NCBI GenBank assembly: GCA_001897355.1
Contig: MKST01000007.1
Coordinates: 345,077 to 409,076 of the forward strand
Length of the DNA stretch: 64,000 nucleotides
Origin: Solirubrobacterales bacterium 67-14
GTDB taxonomy: Bacteria > Actinomycetota > Thermoleophilia > Solirubrobacterales > 70-9
Direction: 5' to 3'
The notes below the pieces were generated by a model, which did no database searches, had not been told where the DNA came from, and saw only the letters and a list, made by a program, of their open reading frames with translations. The translations under genes and the position numbers were made by a program. Position 1 is the first letter of the stretch. The number at the start of each line of letters is the position of its first letter. Below, piece by piece: positions 52,774 to 64,000 of the stretch.

Positions 52774-55122
52774 GTGGAGGGGGTTCTTTTGAAGGTCAGG
52801 GGTTCGATTTCCATCATCGCCTTGGTCGTGGTTGCGTTCGGGTTCGGCACGGCGGAGGCTTCGGCTTCGCCGTGGATCCAGGCCCATCGTGGCGGCGCGG
52901 TCGAGAACGGCAAGGGCACGATGCCGGAGAACTCGCTGCCGGCCTTTCGCCAATCCGCCGCCCGCGGCTTCACCCTGGAGGCCGACGTCAAGCTGACCGC
53001 CGACAAGGTGCCGGTGGTCATCCATGACGACTCGCTCGACCGGACCACCAACTGCGCCGGGCCGGTCAAGGACAAGACCCTGGCCGAGCTGGAGAACTGC
53101 GAGATCGACGTGATCGGCATCGACGATGCGGCGGTCGACCTTCCGGCCGGCGACAAGCGCCGCACCCAGATCCCGACCCTGGCCCAGCTGCTCAACCTGC
53201 TCAAGAAGACCGGAGCCTCGGCCAACATCGAGATCAAGAACCTGCCGACCGACAACGACTGGGACCCGACCTACGAGTACGCGGCGATCATCGCCAACGC
53301 GATAAAGGGTTCGGGGGTTCCGAGCTCGCAGCTGATGATCCAGTCGTTCCTACCGAAGAACCTGGTCAAGTTCCACGAGATCGACCCCGCCCCCACCACC
53401 TCGTACCTGACGCTGGGTGTGATCAACTCGGTCGGGATCAGCAGCGCGGTCGACAACGGGATCGATTGGGTCTCCCCGCAGTGGCCGATCGACCAGCAGT
53501 TCGTCTCCGACGCCCATCACGCCGGCCTCCAGGTCGTGCCGTGGACGGTCGACGACGCGGCCGGGATCAGGGAAGCGACAGCCCTCGGGGTCGACGCGCT
53601 GATCACCAACGACCCGCTGATGGCCCGGGCCAACGTGAAGAAGGTCGCCCCTGGGCTGGAGGCGATCCCGAAGGCGCCTTCGGCCAAGGCCTGCCGTTCT
53701 ACCTTCGCCCGCGACACCCGCCGACCGGCCCGGGCGATGTTGAAGAGGAAGGACGCCAAAGGCGGCCCCCGGGTCTTCGCCATGCAGTTCAAGCAGGAAG
53801 CCCGCCACATCAAGACCTACGCCAGCTTCCGCAAGAAGATCGAGTGCATGATCCGCAAGTGGGTCGTGCCGTACAAGGCCAAGGGTCGGCCCAACGTGGT
53901 CGCCTTCAACGAGGACATCGGCCTGATGACCCTCGGCACCGGGTCGCGCGGTGCCGGCGCCCGGGAAGCCTTCGCCAAGCCGGCGGAGGTGACCGAATGC
54001 ACCGACGCCGCCCCGCCCTGCCGGGCAATCGTCGGCCTCAACCGGATCACCGCCGCCTACGCCGGGCCCAGCACGGAGTACCAGTCCCGGTACTCGATCC
54101 CGAACCCCTTCGCCCGGGGCCTGGTCGCCGCCGCCGACACCGACGCGCGCGGCTGGATGCAGGTGTTCTCGGACATGGCCCGGCGCTACAAGGTCTACAT
54201 CGTCGGCTCGAACACCCAGCCACGTTTCCGCGAGTCGCAGGACCCGGCCGAGATCAGCCTGTTCCGCGACCCGGACCTGCCGAAGCCGAAGAGCGTCTAC
54301 GTGGCAACCAGCCCCGAGGTCTACAACGAGGCCTTCATGTGGGGGCCGAAGCTGGTCCGGCAGGAAGGCCCCAGACCGCTCCGTAACGTCGTGGCCAGCA
54401 ACCTCAAGGTCCCGCTGACCGCGATCGAGGTCGGGCTCGGCCTGACCGCCGGCCCGAAGTCCGGTGCCGACGCGATCGCCAACCTGAAGCCGTACCGCCT
54501 GCCGGGCACCAAAGCCAAGGTCGGGTTCGCGACCAGCCTGCCCGCTTTCCAGTTCGGCTACGACCTCGGCAGCCCGATCTCCGGGGGCGCACCCTGCGCG
54601 GATGTTTCGATCACCTACATGCGCTGCCTCAGCCACCTGGGCACCAACCTGGTCATGCAGGACGAGGCCAACCCGGGCGAGTGGGCGAGCCCGAAGGGCA
54701 CCTACTGGCAGCCACTCGACTGGATGGGCTCGACCTGGCGCTCGGTCGTCGACCCCGGCGTGAAATTCACCTACAACGTCACCCCGCACATGGTCGGCAA
54801 CCTCGGTGACCTCCCCTTCGACGGCCAGACCGCGATCACCCAGCGTGGCCTTACGGCCAAGAAGAAGTGCAATTACGTCGGCAACCGCAAGCTGCGGCCC
54901 GAGGACGTCTCCTCATACAAGCGCTACGCCGGGCCGAAGCGGCAGTTCATCACGCTTGCGCCCTGGGTGCGCAAGGACGGGCCACGGGCCCAGCTGCGCA
55001 AGACGGGCGCGGCTCTGCTGGCGGCCAGCGGCAAGAAAATGGAGAACCGCTACCTGGAAACCGCCGCCATCGCGGATCTCCCCTTCCCGCCGAAGAAGAA
55101 GCGAAAGAACTGCATCAGCTAG
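52774..55122 (+). CDS. Secreted GDPD - nitrilase-like two-domain protein
   Basis: 782 residues from GTG at 52774 (AGGAGGAG upstream); a TTG five codons later with GGAGGGGG is also possible. After a signal peptide (ISIIALVVVAFGF...EASA) residues 38-300 are a GDPD barrel: IQAHRGGAVENG, MPENSLPAF, LEADVKLTADKVPVVIHDDSLDRT. From about residue 340 a carbon-nitrogen-hydrolase-like region follows: PNVVAFNEDIGLMTLGTGSR (the Glu position of nitrilases), VYIVGSNTQ and a later DVSITYMRCLSHLGTNLVMQ with a candidate Cys. The basic C-terminus (PFPPKKKRKNC) is short. Extracellular phosphodiester cleavage is likely; the second activity is uncertain. Confidence 0.8.
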   Translation: MEGVLLKVRGSISIIALVVVAFGFGTAEASASPWIQAHRGGAVENGKGTMPENSLPAFRQSAARGFTLEADVKLTADKVPVVIHDDSLDRTTNCAGPVKDKTLAELENCEIDVIGIDDAAVDLPAGDKRRTQIPTLAQLLNLLKKTGASANIEIKNLPTDNDWDPTYEYAAIIANAIKGSGVPSSQLMIQSFLPKNLVKFHEIDPAPTTSYLTLGVINSVGISSAVDNGIDWVSPQWPIDQQFVSDAHHAGLQVVPWTVDDAAGIREATALGVDALITNDPLMARANVKKVAPGLEAIPKAPSAKACRSTFARDTRRPARAMLKRKDAKGGPRVFAMQFKQEARHIKTYASFRKKIECMIRKWVVPYKAKGRPNVVAFNEDIGLMTLGTGSRGAGAREAFAKPAEVTECTDAAPPCRAIVGLNRITAAYAGPSTEYQSRYSIPNPFARGLVAAADTDARGWMQVFSDMARRYKVYIVGSNTQPRFRESQDPAEISLFRDPDLPKPKSVYVATSPEVYNEAFMWGPKLVRQEGPRPLRNVVASNLKVPLTAIEVGLGLTAGPKSGADAIANLKPYRLPGTKAKVGFATSLPAFQFGYDLGSPISGGAPCADVSITYMRCLSHLGTNLVMQDEANPGEWASPKGTYWQPLDWMGSTWRSVVDPGVKFTYNVTPHMVGNLGDLPFDGQTAITQRGLTAKKKCNYVGNRKLRPEDVSSYKRYAGPKRQFITLAPWVRKDGPRAQLRKTGAALLAASGKKMENRYLETAAIADLPFPPKKKRKNCIS

Positions 55123-55150
55123 TCGACTGACTGGTGCCTGTTGCTCTTGG

Positions 55151-55213
55151 GCCGGTGTCTGTGTGGGGTCCTTGGTGTGCACAGTCCCAGTCGGACCCCA
55201 CACAGACACCGGC
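55151..55213. repeat. Perfect 21-bp inverted repeat
   Basis: Arms at 55151-55171 and 55193-55213 are perfectly complementary over 21 bases (outer GCCGGTGTCTGTGTGGGG), with a 21-base loop. It is 29 bases past the GDPD-nitrilase stop. Bidirectional termination for two convergent genes is possible, but the length is unusual. Confidence 0.7.
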
Positions 55214-55278
55214 AACCCACAGACCGAAGAGCCCTACCGGCAGCAGGAGAAGTCGAGCCGATCAGGTTCGGGTAGCCA

Positions 55279-55369
55279 CGGGGTTGGGTAGGCGTCTCCG
55301 GGACACTCAGGAGGAGGGCGGCTGAATGCCGCCCGTTCGCTCCGTCCCGGTGATGCCTACCCGACCCCG
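55279..55369. repeat. Nested 26-bp inverted repeat
   Basis: Arms 55279-55304 and 55344-55369 match in 23 of 26 positions (CGGGGTTGGGTAGGC...). Inside them GGGCGGC (55316-55322) and GCCGCCC (55328-55334) form a second perfect stem. It ends 25 bases before the ahcY stop. Together with the first inverted repeat it fills most of the 271-base gap. Confidence 0.65.
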
Positions 55370-55393
55370 CGGCGTGACCACAGAGCGTGAGTC

Positions 55394-56863
<1,470 letters not shown>

Positions 56864-56922
56864 CGTCTGGGGCGGTCTCCTGGGAGTTAGGGTGGCCAAT
56901 CACGCTACCATTGAAAGTCGTT

Positions 56923-57561
56923 ATGGGATCTTCGGAACGTACGGAAAGACTCGCAGCTTCACCCGACCTTTTCGAGAACCGCGTCCTCAATTTCTTCTCT
57001 CGGGTCCATCCGGTCGTGCCGGCGCTGATCTTCGTGCCGGTCATCGTCGTCCTGATCTGGCTCAGTGTCGACCGTGGCCTCTCGGCCCTCGGGACGGTCG
57101 GCCTCTTCGTCGCCGGACTGGCGATCTGGACCCTTTCCGAGTACTGGCTGCACCGGCTGCTGTTCCATTGGACGCCGAAGTTCAAGGGTGGCGACAAGAT
57201 CAACTTCATCATCCACGGCGTCCACCACGACCACCCGAACGACAAGATGCGCCTGGTCATGCCGCCGGCGGCCAGCATCCCGCTCGCGCTGATCTTCTTC
57301 ACCGCCTTCATGCTGATTTTCGGCTCGCCGAGCGGCTACGCGGCCTTCGCCGGCTTCCTGCTCGGCTACCTGGTCTACGACTACATGCACTACTACCTGC
57401 ATCACTTCGTGCCGAAGTCGAAACTCGGCAAGCGGGTCCGCGAACACCACATGCGCCACCATTTCCAGGACCACAACTACGGGTACGGCGTTTCATCCCC
57501 GTTCTGGGATCACGTCTTCCGCACCGTTCCGCGGTCGCGCAAGGCCGACCGGAAATCCTGA
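56923..57561 (+). CDS. Fatty acid hydroxylase / sterol desaturase-family di-iron membrane enzyme
   Basis: 212 residues from ATG at 56923 (a TTG four codons earlier is possible). Four helices and the eight-His di-iron pattern: HRLLFH, HGVHHDHP, HYYLHH and REHHMRHHF. Similar bacterial proteins hydroxylate fatty acyl chains or carotenoids. Head-to-head with ahcY. Substrate not predictable. Confidence 0.9.
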   Translation: MGSSERTERLAASPDLFENRVLNFFSRVHPVVPALIFVPVIVVLIWLSVDRGLSALGTVGLFVAGLAIWTLSEYWLHRLLFHWTPKFKGGDKINFIIHGVHHDHPNDKMRLVMPPAASIPLALIFFTAFMLIFGSPSGYAAFAGFLLGYLVYDYMHYYLHHFVPKSKLGKRVREHHMRHHFQDHNYGYGVSSPFWDHVFRTVPRSRKADRKS

Positions 57562-57815
57562 ATTTCCGGCATTCCGACTGAGCTTCCGCTTAGAAAAGTG
57601 AAACTTTCCCCTTAATCCGAGGTTATTTGATGCAGTGACATAGCCAGTCTGGTCGGCATCTTCGACTCTTCGGAGTCGGCCTTGCCCGGCGGTGATGGAC
57701 GGGGGGTCCGGATCCACCGCATGTCAGCACCTCAAGGTTGCTGCGTTGCCGTTTCAGATCGGGGTTGTAGGGAGCGACTCTGATTTGGCCTCAAACCGAT
57801 AACGCAAGGACCTCA
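57562..57815 (+). promoter_or_regulatory. 254-base leader of the choice-of-anchor adhesin; hairpin-rich
   Basis: Several local hairpins are visible: CGACTC-TTCG-GAGTCG near 57662-57677, and a GCGGTG...CACCGC stem enclosing GGAC/GTCC near 57690-57720. No consensus core of a known riboswitch was recognised (c-di-GMP, c-di-AMP, SAM or cobalamin types). It may be a plain 5' region with promoter or a structured regulatory leader. Confidence 0.4.
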
Positions 57816-60278
57816 ATGAACCACCGGACCGTTCATGCCCTCAGGGCAGTCGTAGTTGCCGCCGCCTTCACGCTCGCGGCCCTGATCCTCACCCCGGCAG
57901 CCGGGGCGACCACACCGTCGGCCAACTGCCTGGCCAACCCGCTTGGTGCCGCCACCGGATACACCGAGTTCATCCAGACCAACGGTTCACGCGGGGCCGA
58001 ATCGGAAGGCGCGATCGCCTACGGCGGCAATCTGTCCGCTTCCGGCATGACGGTCGGCACCCACCTCTCCGTTGCCAAGACCTTCCCCTCCCTGGTCGTC
58101 AACGGTACCTCGGGCTCGTTCAACCTCCAGGCCGGCAGCGCCTGGACCCCGGGCCTGACCGGATACATCAACTACAACGGCGGCGGTTCGCAGCTCGCCT
58201 CGGCACCGATCAACTTCTCCACCGCTTTCACCGACCTGACGGCGAAGTCGACCAATTGGGCTTCACAGGCCGCAAACGGTTCTGCCTCGGTGATCAACAC
58301 CAGCGGCATGCCGAACCCCGCCGGGATCGCCCTCGGCGGCAACGCCCTCTACCTCAAGGGGACCGACTCCAACCTGAACGTGTTTTCGGTCACCCCGGCG
58401 ATGCTCACCGGCAACGCGGCGATCCTGGTCGAGGTACCGGTCGGCGCGACGGTCCTGATCAACGTTTCCGGCGCCAACGTCCAGATCGACGGCAACATGT
58501 ACTTCCGCAACGGCATCGGCGGCAGCTGGAACCAGGCCCAGGACTCGGCCACCGCGACCCAGAACAGCCACACGCTCTGGAACTTCCCCGACGCGACCAA
58601 CATCGGCCTGAACACCGGCTCGGCCTTCGGCGGCACCATCCTCGCCCCCAAGGCACATGTCAACGCCTACAACGTCGGCCACAACATCGGCCAGGTCATC
58701 GCGAAGAGCTTCGAGTCGAACCGCGAGACCCATCACGCGCCGTTCGCCGGCTGCCTGCCGGGAGACACTCCGCCCCCGCCCGGCAAGCCGAAGCTGAAGG
58801 TCACGAAGATCGCCGACAACCCAGAGGTCGTCGAGGGTGATTACGTGGTCTTCACCATCTCGGTCAAGAACGAGGGCACCGGCAACTCGGAGCACGTTGT
58901 CGTCTCCGACAACGTGCCGTCCGGGCTAGACATCGTCTCGGTCGACTCGCCCTGCACTTACACCGGCCAGCAGGTCAAGTGCGAGGCGGGCACACTGACC
59001 CCGGGGCAGTCCGTGAGCTACCACGTCAAGGTCAAGACGACCCTGCCGAGCACCACGATTTCCACCCAGAACGAGCAGCTGACGATCTACAAGGTCGAGA
59101 AGCAGATCTCGATGCAGCCGGGCACGACCGTGACCGAGTCGGCCGTCTGCAATCCGGGCGACATCATCTCCGACGCCGCGGTCCGGATCGACCACATCGA
59201 CCAGGGCACCGGTGACGCCAACTCGATCGAGGTCCACAAGCTGGAGTCGGATTCGACCGGCAGCTACAGCACCAAGGTGACAAACCATGCGACCGGACAG
59301 GCCCAGCTCAAGCTGTTCGCCGTCTGCCTGCCCGGCAAGACGTCCGAGGGCCGCGGCCTGACGGTCGGTTCACCGGTCACCCAGACCGTGGCCCTGACCC
59401 CCGGCACCCATGACATCAGTCTGGAATGCCCGGTCGGCTCGACTCCGGTCGCCCCCGGCATCGAGGTCTCCGGTGGCCGCGCCCTGATCCTGGCCAACGC
59501 CCCGGTCGGTGATACCGGCCGCAAGCTGACCGTCAAGGTCAGTGGCGGGACCACGACCATCAAGGCGAGCATCCGCTGCCTCCAGAACAAGACCACCGAG
59601 GTGAACGGCGCCAGCTCCGAGCTGGTCTTCACCAAGGTCACCAAGCCGATTTCGGTCGGTGCCGGTGCGCAGGCGACCGAGTCGCTGATCTGCGGTGAGA
59701 ACGCCAAGGGCATCGTCGGTGGCTGGGAGTTCGACGACGGCCTGGTGCCGCTCGGCAACGACCCGCAGCCGAAGGCCCGGGTCTTCTACGTCTGGAACCC
59801 GACCTCGCATCCCCTGACCGGCACGCTCTACCTGCTGTGCCTGGAGGCCCGCACCGGTTCCTCGACCCCGGTCGGCGAGAAGACCTACGTCAACACCGCC
59901 ACGGTCAGCTCTTCGACCGAGCAGGATTCGGGCGCCGTGCTTTCCGACGACGCCTCGGTCAAGGTGACCCGCGGCTCCGGTTCGGGCTCGACCCACTACG
60001 CCGCACCTTCGATCTACAAGGTCAAGCTGAGCGGTCGCAAGCTGGTGGTCGGTTTCAAGTCCTCGACCCGGTCCGGCAAGGTCGCGGTCGCCCTGCCCGG
60101 CAAGAACCACCTGATCGGCAAGGGCACCTTCCGCCTGAACAAGGCCGGCAAGGGCAAGGCCAAGGTCAACCGCAAGGTCGCCCGGGCGATCCGCAAGGGC
60201 AGCGTCAAGCGGGTCAAGGTCAAGGTGACCACGGCGCATGGCAAGGCCAAGGTCAAGACCCTGAAGGTCCGACACTAG
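57816..60278 (+). CDS. Secreted choice-of-anchor A / DUF11 surface protein
   Basis: 820 residues with signal peptide (VVVAAAFTLAALILTPAAGA). Residues 40-310 match the choice-of-anchor A domain (YTEFIQTNGSRGAESEGAIA, GGNLSASGM, ILVEVPVGATVLINVSG, GGTILAPKAHVNAYN). A DUF11-like module follows at about 320-410 (VVFTISVKNEGTGNSEHVVV), then three related beta modules with VYKVEKQ/VTKPISVGAG-type repeats. The Lys-rich C-terminus (RLNKAGKGKAKVNRKVARAI...) is the same kind of basic tail as in the CocE proteins. It is probably a cell-surface adhesin. A strong terminator follows. Confidence 0.85.
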   Translation: MNHRTVHALRAVVVAAAFTLAALILTPAAGATTPSANCLANPLGAATGYTEFIQTNGSRGAESEGAIAYGGNLSASGMTVGTHLSVAKTFPSLVVNGTSGSFNLQAGSAWTPGLTGYINYNGGGSQLASAPINFSTAFTDLTAKSTNWASQAANGSASVINTSGMPNPAGIALGGNALYLKGTDSNLNVFSVTPAMLTGNAAILVEVPVGATVLINVSGANVQIDGNMYFRNGIGGSWNQAQDSATATQNSHTLWNFPDATNIGLNTGSAFGGTILAPKAHVNAYNVGHNIGQVIAKSFESNRETHHAPFAGCLPGDTPPPPGKPKLKVTKIADNPEVVEGDYVVFTISVKNEGTGNSEHVVVSDNVPSGLDIVSVDSPCTYTGQQVKCEAGTLTPGQSVSYHVKVKTTLPSTTISTQNEQLTIYKVEKQISMQPGTTVTESAVCNPGDIISDAAVRIDHIDQGTGDANSIEVHKLESDSTGSYSTKVTNHATGQAQLKLFAVCLPGKTSEGRGLTVGSPVTQTVALTPGTHDISLECPVGSTPVAPGIEVSGGRALILANAPVGDTGRKLTVKVSGGTTTIKASIRCLQNKTTEVNGASSELVFTKVTKPISVGAGAQATESLICGENAKGIVGGWEFDDGLVPLGNDPQPKARVFYVWNPTSHPLTGTLYLLCLEARTGSSTPVGEKTYVNTATVSSSTEQDSGAVLSDDASVKVTRGSGSGSTHYAAPSIYKVKLSGRKLVVGFKSSTRSGKVAVALPGKNHLIGKGTFRLNKAGKGKAKVNRKVARAIRKGSVKRVKVKVTTAHGKAKVKTLKVRH

Positions 60279-60319
60279 TTTCACGTCCAGATCCCGAACC
60301 AGCGGCAGGCGGTTCAGGG

Positions 60320-60354
60320 AGGGTCCGGCCCGGGAGAGGGTCGGACCCTTTTTT
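60320..60354 (+). terminator. Intrinsic terminator with T-tract
   Basis: AGGGTCCG (60320-60327) and CGGACCCT (60342-60349) form an 8-bp stem with the last T starting a run of six T (60349-60354), 41 bases past the adhesin stop. This is the clearest rho-independent terminator of the window. Confidence 0.88.
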
Positions 60355-60376
60355 ATGCGCCGAGCCTACGGGCGGG

Positions 60377-61336
60377 TCAGACGACGCGGTTCGGCGGGTT
60401 CGCGCCGGAGAGCACCGCGATGACGTTCGCGGCTACGGTGCGGGACATCGCGTCGCGGGCACGGTAGGTGGCCGAACCGATGTGGGGGGCAAGCGCCACC
60501 CGGGGTGCCTCGAGCAGCGGCTGCGGTACCTCCGGCTCGCCTTCGAAGACATCGAGCCCGGCGGCCCCGATCCGGCCCTCGTCCAGTGCCCGGGCGAGCG
60601 CCTCCGAGTCGACCAGGGTGCCCCGGCCGGTATTGACCAGGACCGCGGTCGGCTTGAGCAGGCCGATCGCCCGCTCGTCGATCATGTGATGGGTCTCCGG
60701 GCCTCCCGGAGCATGGAGGCTGATCAGGTCAGATTCCGTCAGCAGCTCGTCCAGCTCGACCCACCGGGCATCTAGCCTGGCCTCGAGGTCGGGCTTGGAT
60801 GCGCGGGCGGTGTAGAGCCGTTCTCCGCCGAAGCCGGAAACCAACTCGAGGAAGCGGCCCCCGATCCGGCCGGCACCGACCACGCCGATCGTCGCGTCGG
60901 ATAGCTCGAAACCGCGCCACTGGCCGGGATCCCAGCCGCCCCAGCGGCCTTCGCGCAGGTCGCGCTCCGCGCCGGGCAGGTCGCGCGCGGCCGCCATCGC
61001 CAGGGCGAGGGCCAGCTCCGCCGTCGCGTTGGTCAGGACATCGGGCGTGTTGGTGACGATGACGTCCCGTTCTACGCAGGCGTCGAGGTCGACGTTGTCA
61101 TAGCCGACCCCGAAATTGGCGACGACCTTGAGCTGCGGACCGGCCGCATCGAGCAGCTCGCCGTCAACCGCGAAGGTCAGGTCGGTGACCAGCCCGTCTG
61201 CGCCTGCCACGCCGCTGAGCATCTGCTGCCGGTTAGCCTCCAGGCCCAGCACCGTAACCTCAAAGTGCTCTTCCAGACTTCTTCGACCCGCCGGCAGGAG
61301 GTCCCGCAGGATCACGACTTTGAGCTTCTCACTCAC
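60377..61336 (-). CDS. D-2-hydroxyacid dehydrogenase (glyoxylate/hydroxypyruvate reductase or SerA-like)
   Basis: 319 residues from GTG at 61336 (MSEKLKVVILRD); an ATG at 61372 is the alternative, and neither has a good ribosome-binding site. NAD motif GVVGAGRIGGRF, catalytic Arg in LVNTGRGTLVD, Glu in LDVFEGEPEVP and His in LAPHIGSATYRAR are intact. The lack of an ACT/ASB domain argues against a standard phosphoglycerate dehydrogenase. Substrate is likely glyoxylate, hydroxypyruvate or a related 2-ketoacid. The preceding collagen-like gene ends 47 bases upstream on the same strand. Confidence 0.88.
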   Translation of the reverse strand: MSEKLKVVILRDLLPAGRRSLEEHFEVTVLGLEANRQQMLSGVAGADGLVTDLTFAVDGELLDAAGPQLKVVANFGVGYDNVDLDACVERDVIVTNTPDVLTNATAELALALAMAAARDLPGAERDLREGRWGGWDPGQWRGFELSDATIGVVGAGRIGGRFLELVSGFGGERLYTARASKPDLEARLDARWVELDELLTESDLISLHAPGGPETHHMIDERAIGLLKPTAVLVNTGRGTLVDSEALARALDEGRIGAAGLDVFEGEPEVPQPLLEAPRVALAPHIGSATYRARDAMSRTVAANVIAVLSGANPPNRVV

Positions 61337-61383
61337 GGACCGCAGGCTACCGGCCTCCGGTCCGACGTTCATCGGCTGGTTTT

Positions 61384-62628
61384 TCAGGAACCAGCCGTCA
61401 GACCGAACATCACATCGGTCGTCGGGTTGCTGCCGGTGCTGTAAGCCTCGAAAGCGAGCAGGCTTCCGGGCTGAACGGTGACCGTGCTGCCGTCGGTGCA
61501 TGTGGTGTCACCGATGGCTACCGCGCAGGTGAGCACGGGAGTGGTGCCATTGAGTACGTAGAAGGTGCGCGGCCGACTGGTCGGGGCGACAGACACCCTG
61601 ACCGACAGATTCCCCAGGGTGATCGGCACCCCGGGGGAAAGCGTGTATGCCTGATCGTGGTACGGGGTTCCGTCGTGATCTCCGGTCAGCGGACTCAGTT
61701 CCATGGCTTCGGAGACTGAGTTCATTCGTCCGGTGAGGATCGAGGTCGAGTTGAGACCGGCCGGGCCAGTCGGTCCGGTTGGGCCAGTCAGACCGTCGGG
61801 CCCGGCAGTTCCCGTGGGTCCGGTCGCTCCCCGCTCGCCTTGCGGTCCCGTCGGGCCGATCGGCCCGTTGCTCCCGGTGAAGCCCGTAGGTCCGGTAGGT
61901 CCGGCCGATCCGGTCGCTCCGGTCGCTCCGTCTAGTCCAGTGGCACCCCGCTCGCCTTGCGGTCCGGTCGGGCCGATCGGACCGATGGTCCCGACAAGTC
62001 CCGTAGGCCCGGTCGCGCCGTCCCGCCCAGCTGCTCCCGTGGCGCCGGTCGGTCCCTCCAGGCCGGTCGCTCCGCGTTCGCCCTGCGCGCCCGTCGCGCC
62101 GTCTTCTCCGTCATCTCCCGCGGCACCGGTCGCACCTCGTTCACCTTGCGCGCCCGTCGCACCATCCCGCCCGTCAGCTCCCGTGACACCGGTGGCTCCG
62201 CGTTCGCCCTCCGCGCCAGTGGCTCCGCGTTCGCCCTGCGAGCCTGTCGCTCCGCGTTCGCCTTGCGCACCGGTCGCTCCGACTTCTCCGGCGGGTCCCG
62301 TGGCACCGGCTTCTCCCCGATCGCCTTTCGGACCCTTAGCCCCCCTCGCGCCGTCCTTTCCGGCCCGGCCGGCGGCACCGCGAGGCAGCTGTCCCTTTCT
62401 GAAGTCTTTGGCCAGCAGGGTGCCGTCCTTGACCTTGCTGCTGTTGACGGAGCCCTTCTTGATCTTCTTGGCGGAAACCGCGTGATTCTTCAGTTGCTGG
62501 TTCCCAACCGAGTTCTTCGGGATTTGGATCGCCGCATAGGAAGCGCCTCCCAGTGCGATGAAAACCGCGATAGTCGACATCACTTCGGCGTACGACGGTC
62601 GCCGCAGTTTCTTTGCCATCTCCCTCAT
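61384..62628 (-). CDS. Collagen-like surface protein
   Basis: 414 residues. N-terminal anchor: [20 protein letters not shown], a hydrophobic segment typical of Thermoleophilia surface proteins. Then a repeat-rich linker ([20 protein letters not shown]) and about 65 Gly-X-Y triplets (roughly residues 85-280), rich in GATGAQGER and GPTGP units, form a triple-helix stalk. A C-terminal globular domain of about 125 residues has two Cys ([12 protein letters not shown]) and resembles the trimeric heads of bacterial collagens. It is probably displayed at the cell surface. Confidence 0.88.
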   Translation of the reverse strand: MREMAKKLRRPSYAEVMSTIAVFIALGGASYAAIQIPKNSVGNQQLKNHAVSAKKIKKGSVNSSKVKDGTLLAKDFRKGQLPRGAAGRAGKDGARGAKGPKGDRGEAGATGPAGEVGATGAQGERGATGSQGERGATGAEGERGATGVTGADGRDGATGAQGERGATGAAGDDGEDGATGAQGERGATGLEGPTGATGAAGRDGATGPTGLVGTIGPIGPTGPQGERGATGLDGATGATGSAGPTGPTGFTGSNGPIGPTGPQGERGATGPTGTAGPDGLTGPTGPTGPAGLNSTSILTGRMNSVSEAMELSPLTGDHDGTPYHDQAYTLSPGVPITLGNLSVRVSVAPTSRPRTFYVLNGTTPVLTCAVAIGDTTCTDGSTVTVQPGSLLAFEAYSTGSNPTTDVMFGLTAGS

Positions 62629-62647
62629 TGGCTCAAACTTTAACCAC

Positions 62648-62677
62648 GAAGGCCCGGGACATGACGCCCGGGCCTTC
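62648..62677 (-). terminator. Hairpin terminator of mdh
   Basis: A perfect 11-bp stem (GAAGGCCCGGG / CCCGGGCCTTC) with an 8-base loop, 27 bases past the mdh stop on the minus strand. Confidence 0.75.
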
Positions 62678-62704
62678 GGCGAACTGGCGAGTGGACTTCA
62701 GGTT

Positions 62705-64000
<1,296 letters not shown>

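Noticed and set aside
56864..56922. SAH riboswitch upstream of ahcY
   Set aside because: Only 59 bases separate the divergent starts and no SAH-aptamer core is present.
57562..57815. Known c-di-GMP or c-di-AMP riboswitch upstream of the adhesin
   Set aside because: The diagnostic conserved cores could not be found; left as an unclassified structured leader.
61703..62380. Direct-repeat DNA as a possible CRISPR array
   Set aside because: The period is 9 bases multiples, fully coding for Gly-X-Y triplets, with no unique spacers.
61703..62485. Plus-strand Pro/Val/Ser-rich ORF opposite the collagen gene
   Set aside because: Its regular PVAPVAP pattern is just the reverse complement of the Gly-X-Y repeats.

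Overview
The window is high-GC DNA with dense gene packing and many ATGA/GTGA/TTGA stop-start overlaps. Protein content points to an actinobacterium of class Thermoleophilia (Solirubrobacterales-like): secreted proteins end in Lys/Arg-rich tails, a collagen-like protein opens with the LRRPSYAEV membrane anchor, and it carries an ABC1 kinase, an LCP protein, a seven-iron ferredoxin and a eukaryote-like isocitrate dehydrogenase. This assignment is inference from family resemblance; there is no rRNA here.

Layout. 1-5.7 kb: an interrupted secreted repeat protein, a crotonase, pth-rplY, an ABC1 kinase and a membrane protein. 5.7-7.9 kb: a Cys-rich SufR-like regulator coupled to a His-rich membrane protein, divergent from a 7Fe ferredoxin across a palindrome. 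7.9-12 kb: an RTX-type repeat protein coupled to a zinc metalloprotease broken by two C-run frameshifts. 12.2-15.3 kb: two-component system, then a true protoglobin and a MarR regulator with a four-Cys tail, behind two perfect 13-bp palindromes. 15.3-22 kb: GDPD, ilvD, a TetR regulator, glmU-prs, DUF308 and tRNA-Gln. 22.2-29.7 kb: three tandem secreted CocE/NonD hydrolases, the middle one interrupted by an amber codon. 29.8-39.7 kb: a ten-gene minus-strand run (ROK-RsmI fusion, ATP-grasp, metG, small secreted protein, tatD, rsmA, ispE, DedA-PAP2, small membrane protein, PucR). 39.7-46 kb: LCP ligase, vapBC, FmdB, glyS, VOC dioxygenase and FUSC exporter. 45.9-52.5 kb: typA, lon-hsp20 and MBL hydrolase. 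52.7-64 kb: secreted GDPD-nitrilase fusion, ahcY, fatty acid hydroxylase, choice-of-anchor adhesin, 2-hydroxyacid dehydrogenase, collagen-like protein, mdh and icd.

The most interesting items are: (1) the protoglobin/Cys-MarR operon with twin operators, a plausible heme plus metal/Fe-S gas-sensing module; (2) a dispersed family of six intergenic repeats whose 8-10 bp stems differ in sequence but stay self-complementary, abutting or entering gene ends; (3) a ROK-RsmI fusion that removes the methyltransferase's first strand; (4) a pth gene with no canonical start codon, in frame after the rplY stop; and (5) the tandem CocE array with shared basic tails.

Four single-base disruptions (two amber substitutions, two C-run deletions) fall only in three secreted-protein genes. 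They may be real decay or sequence error. No insertion sequence, prophage, CRISPR array or rRNA was seen.
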